7,086 nt of DNA from Candidatus Zixiibacteriota bacterium. Its GTDB lineage: Bacteria; Zixibacteria; MSB-5A5; GN15; FEB-12. Where the stretch lies: the NCBI GenBank assembly GCA_003641345.1, contig QNAD01000106.1, positions 1-7,086 of the forward strand, read 5' to 3'. The notes under the pieces were generated by a model, which worked only from the letters and a program-made list of their open reading frames with translations, was not told the DNA's origin and ran no database searches. Positions 5,509 through 7,086 of the stretch are shown here, piece by piece. Position numbers and translations under genes: made by a program. Position 1 is the first letter of the stretch; every line of letters begins with the position of its first letter.

Positions 5509-5728
5509 CACTCAGCGTAATAAAATTCCTAAGTTATATTACACCAATACCTTGACAAATAAGTTCACTAAAAGATACTTAAGCAGAGTAGAAATCACAA
5601 GTATAAATTTAATTTGGGAAAAACCGAAACCTACCCGATATATAATTCCATAATGATCAGAAATAACAGTGTCATGAATTTTGTGTAAACGGTTAATTAG
5701 TTTTTTTCAAATTCCGGAAAGGTCTGCC

Positions 5729-7086
5729 TTATATTTTTGAAATTTTAACTGGTCGGTCAAGCTCTGTTCTTACAGCGGTTGCAATAACATTTTTTGTTAT
5801 AGGTTTTTTTATGAAAGCACCAGCTCCCAGTTCCTGAGCTTTGAAAACTTTATCCGATTCTGAAAATCCTGATAAGATTATTGCTTTTTGGTTAGAATTA
5901 ATCTCAAGTATTCGTTCGTATGTTTCCGCTCCGTCAATTCCTCCCGGCATCACCATATCAAGAATAACTAAATCCTGAGGATTATTTTTCAAGAAATCAA
6001 CAGCTTTTTCTCCACTTTCAACAACATTAACTTTGTATCCCAATTTATTAAGAAGCAATACCGCAACATCACGTTGGATTTTATCATCATCTACAAGCAG
6101 GATTGTTTCATTGCCGCCTAAGATGCCATTGGATTTACTCTCAACAATATCTTCTCTGGTAACAGGAAAATAAATGTAGAAAGAAGTGCCATAGCCAACT
6201 TTACTGCTTAAATCTAAATATGCATTATGATCTTTTAAGACAGCATCAACAACACTTAATCCAAGTCCGGAACCGCGTACTTTGTCAGTTGTTTTGGTTG
6301 AGAAAAACGGGTCAAGGATTTTTTGAATAATATCGTTTGGGATACCACATCCTGTATCGGAAATAGTTAATTTTACATATTCCCCTTTGGGGACACGTCC
6401 AAACGAAATTGAAGTATCGTCTGCATAATAATTTTCAGTCTTAATAGAAATATTTCCAACATTTTGCATAGCATCTTGAGCATTGACAAATAGATTAGTA
6501 AGCATGCGGTGAATTTGAGCACTTCCGCCTTTTATATTCAATAAGTTTTCACTAAGATTCAATTCACAAATTATATTTTTAGCTCGTAATTCCATTTCTT
6601 TGGCTGCCTGCAATACAATTTGATTTAGATTTAGAACGTTCTGCTCATAATGCCCTCTTCGTCCCATAGTCAAAAGGTCTTGGTTGATATTGGCAATTTT
6701 CTGAGCGGCTTTTTCTATATCATCTAAATATGCTCTTGCTTTGTGGTCGTGTGGAAGGTCATCTTTAATCAGTTCAGGATATGCCATTATGGGGCCTAAC
6801 AAATTATTGAAATCGTGCGCAACCTGTCCGGCAATAGTACCTGCCATTTCAAGCCGGTCGGCGCGTGATTCCAACTGTTGAAGGCGTTTGATTTCGGTGA
6901 TGTCACGATTGCTACCGCGTTGCCCAATATTCTTTCCGTCTATATCATAAACAGTCTGGCGTATGTGACCAATCCATCTAATATCTTTGTTTTTAGTGAT
7001 AATACGAAATTCTATTGGTGAAATTTCGCCGGATTCAAGAACTTCATGATTATGGTCTTTAACAAAATGAATATCTTCGGGGTGAA
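5729..7086 (-). CDS. PAS - histidine kinase - receiver hybrid sensor kinase, N-terminus beyond the right edge
   Basis: The frame is open from the window edge to the TAA at 5729-5731, giving 451 visible residues; the true start lies outside. Residues 1-66 are the C-terminal half of a PAS/PAC domain (starts HPEDIHFV, ends GSNRDITEIKRLQQ). HisKA follows with the H-box VAHDFNNLLGPI, phospho-His H90. The HATPase_c domain has N-box NLFVNAQDAM (about 197-206), G1 DTGCG (D243) and G2 GSGLGL (271-276). A C-terminal receiver (about 328-440) has acidic D332-D334, phosphoacceptor D376 in LVILDMVMPGG, S405 and K427 of FIKKP. All catalytic and phosphotransfer residues are present, so this is a functional hybrid kinase that autophosphorylates on His and passes phosphate to its own receiver. 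No output domain follows, so it probably feeds a separate phosphotransfer protein or is tuned by its receiver. The signal and partner are not visible. Confidence 0.93.
   Translation of the reverse strand, partial: HPEDIHFVKDHNHEVLESGEISPIEFRIITKNKDIRWIGHIRQTVYDIDGKNIGQRGSNRDITEIKRLQQLESRADRLEMAGTIAGQVAHDFNNLLGPIMAYPELIKDDLPHDHKARAYLDDIEKAAQKIANINQDLLTMGRRGHYEQNVLNLNQIVLQAAKEMELRAKNIICELNLSENLLNIKGGSAQIHRMLTNLFVNAQDAMQNVGNISIKTENYYADDTSISFGRVPKGEYVKLTISDTGCGIPNDIIQKILDPFFSTKTTDKVRGSGLGLSVVDAVLKDHNAYLDLSSKVGYGTSFYIYFPVTREDIVESKSNGILGGNETILLVDDDKIQRDVAVLLLNKLGYKVNVVESGEKAVDFLKNNPQDLVILDMVMPGGIDGAETYERILEINSNQKAIILSGFSESDKVFKAQELGAGAFIKKPITKNVIATAVRTELDRPVKISKI

Larger units (their letters stand above)
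5416..5728. other. Intergenic region of 313 bp between kinase and sigma gene
   Basis: No coding region is supported. The longest start-to-stop run I noticed is a 14-codon hydrophobic peptide (ATG at 5675, minus strand) without a ribosome binding site. The sigma-proximal third holds the ECF promoter and the 10-bp-period direct repeat. No intrinsic terminator for the kinase gene is evident: TTCCGGAA is too short a palindrome and is followed by A rather than T residues on the kinase strand. On the plus strand there is a perfect TTGACA at 5552-5557 with GATACT 16 bp downstream and a T7 run at 5701-5707, but no terminator stem, so a small RNA is only a weak possibility. Confidence 0.5.

Noticed and set aside
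5634..5675. 14-codon hydrophobic peptide on the minus strand upstream of the sigma gene
   Set aside because: It has no Shine-Dalgarno, is very short, and hydrophobic codons are expected from AT-rich sequence.
5552..5707. Possible plus-strand small RNA: TTGACA, 16 bp, GATACT, and a T7 run at 5701-5707
   Set aside because: No stable stem precedes the T-run, and several perfect TTGACA hexamers are expected by chance in DNA this AT-rich. RNA-seq would settle it.
1..7086. Search for CRISPR arrays, tRNA or rRNA genes, insertion sequences and attachment sites
   Set aside because: I saw no regularly spaced repeats, cloverleaf-like genes, transposase coding or terminal inverted repeats in the window.

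Overview
This 7.1 kb window is AT-rich bacterial DNA from a Gram-negative-type organism. It carries a Sec signal-peptide protein, a multi-domain protein of the c-di-GMP family, an ECF sigma factor with a zinc anti-sigma factor, and a hybrid histidine kinase. The domain mix and low GC fit an AT-rich lineage of the FCB superphylum or a neighbouring phylum (Cloacimonadota, Zixibacteria and Marinimicrobia are the sort of groups I have in mind). That assignment is a low-confidence impression, because no rRNA or other phylogenetic marker is present.

Layout, left to right. (1) Positions 1-1030, minus strand: a polytopic membrane protein of unknown function, cut by the left edge. (2) Positions 1031-1238: a divergent intergenic region. 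(3) Positions 1239-3368, plus strand: a 709-residue protein with MshEN, pseudo-receiver, degenerate HD-GYP, second pseudo-receiver and DUF4388/PATAN-like domains. (4) Positions 3373-4389, minus strand: an exported TPR protein, convergent with the previous gene and separated from it by 4 bp. (5) Positions 4568-5415, minus strand: a two-gene operon of an ECF sigma factor and a small soluble HxxxCxxC anti-sigma factor, overlapping by 1 nt. (6) Positions 5416-5728: a 313-bp intergenic region with a good candidate sigma-autoregulated promoter. (7) Positions 5729-7086, minus strand: a PAS-HisKA-HATPase-receiver hybrid kinase, cut by the right edge.

Two systems stand out. The first is the 709-residue protein. 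It keeps the overall folds of a c-di-GMP receptor and phosphodiesterase, but the residues needed for phosphotransfer and hydrolysis appear to be missing in three successive modules. It therefore looks like a non-catalytic c-di-GMP-responsive scaffold. Its two ends, MshEN and a DUF4388/PATAN-like domain, both belong to families linked to type IV pilus or secretion motors.

The second is the sigma/anti-sigma pair. Its sequence, the Cys/His spacing of the anti-sigma factor (C3, H29, C33, C36) and a GGAAC-N18-GTT promoter about 30 bp upstream of the sigma gene together resemble the actinobacterial SigR/SigH-RsrA thiol-stress circuit, here in a very different genomic background. The remaining genes are ordinary signalling or envelope genes without an obvious shared pathway.
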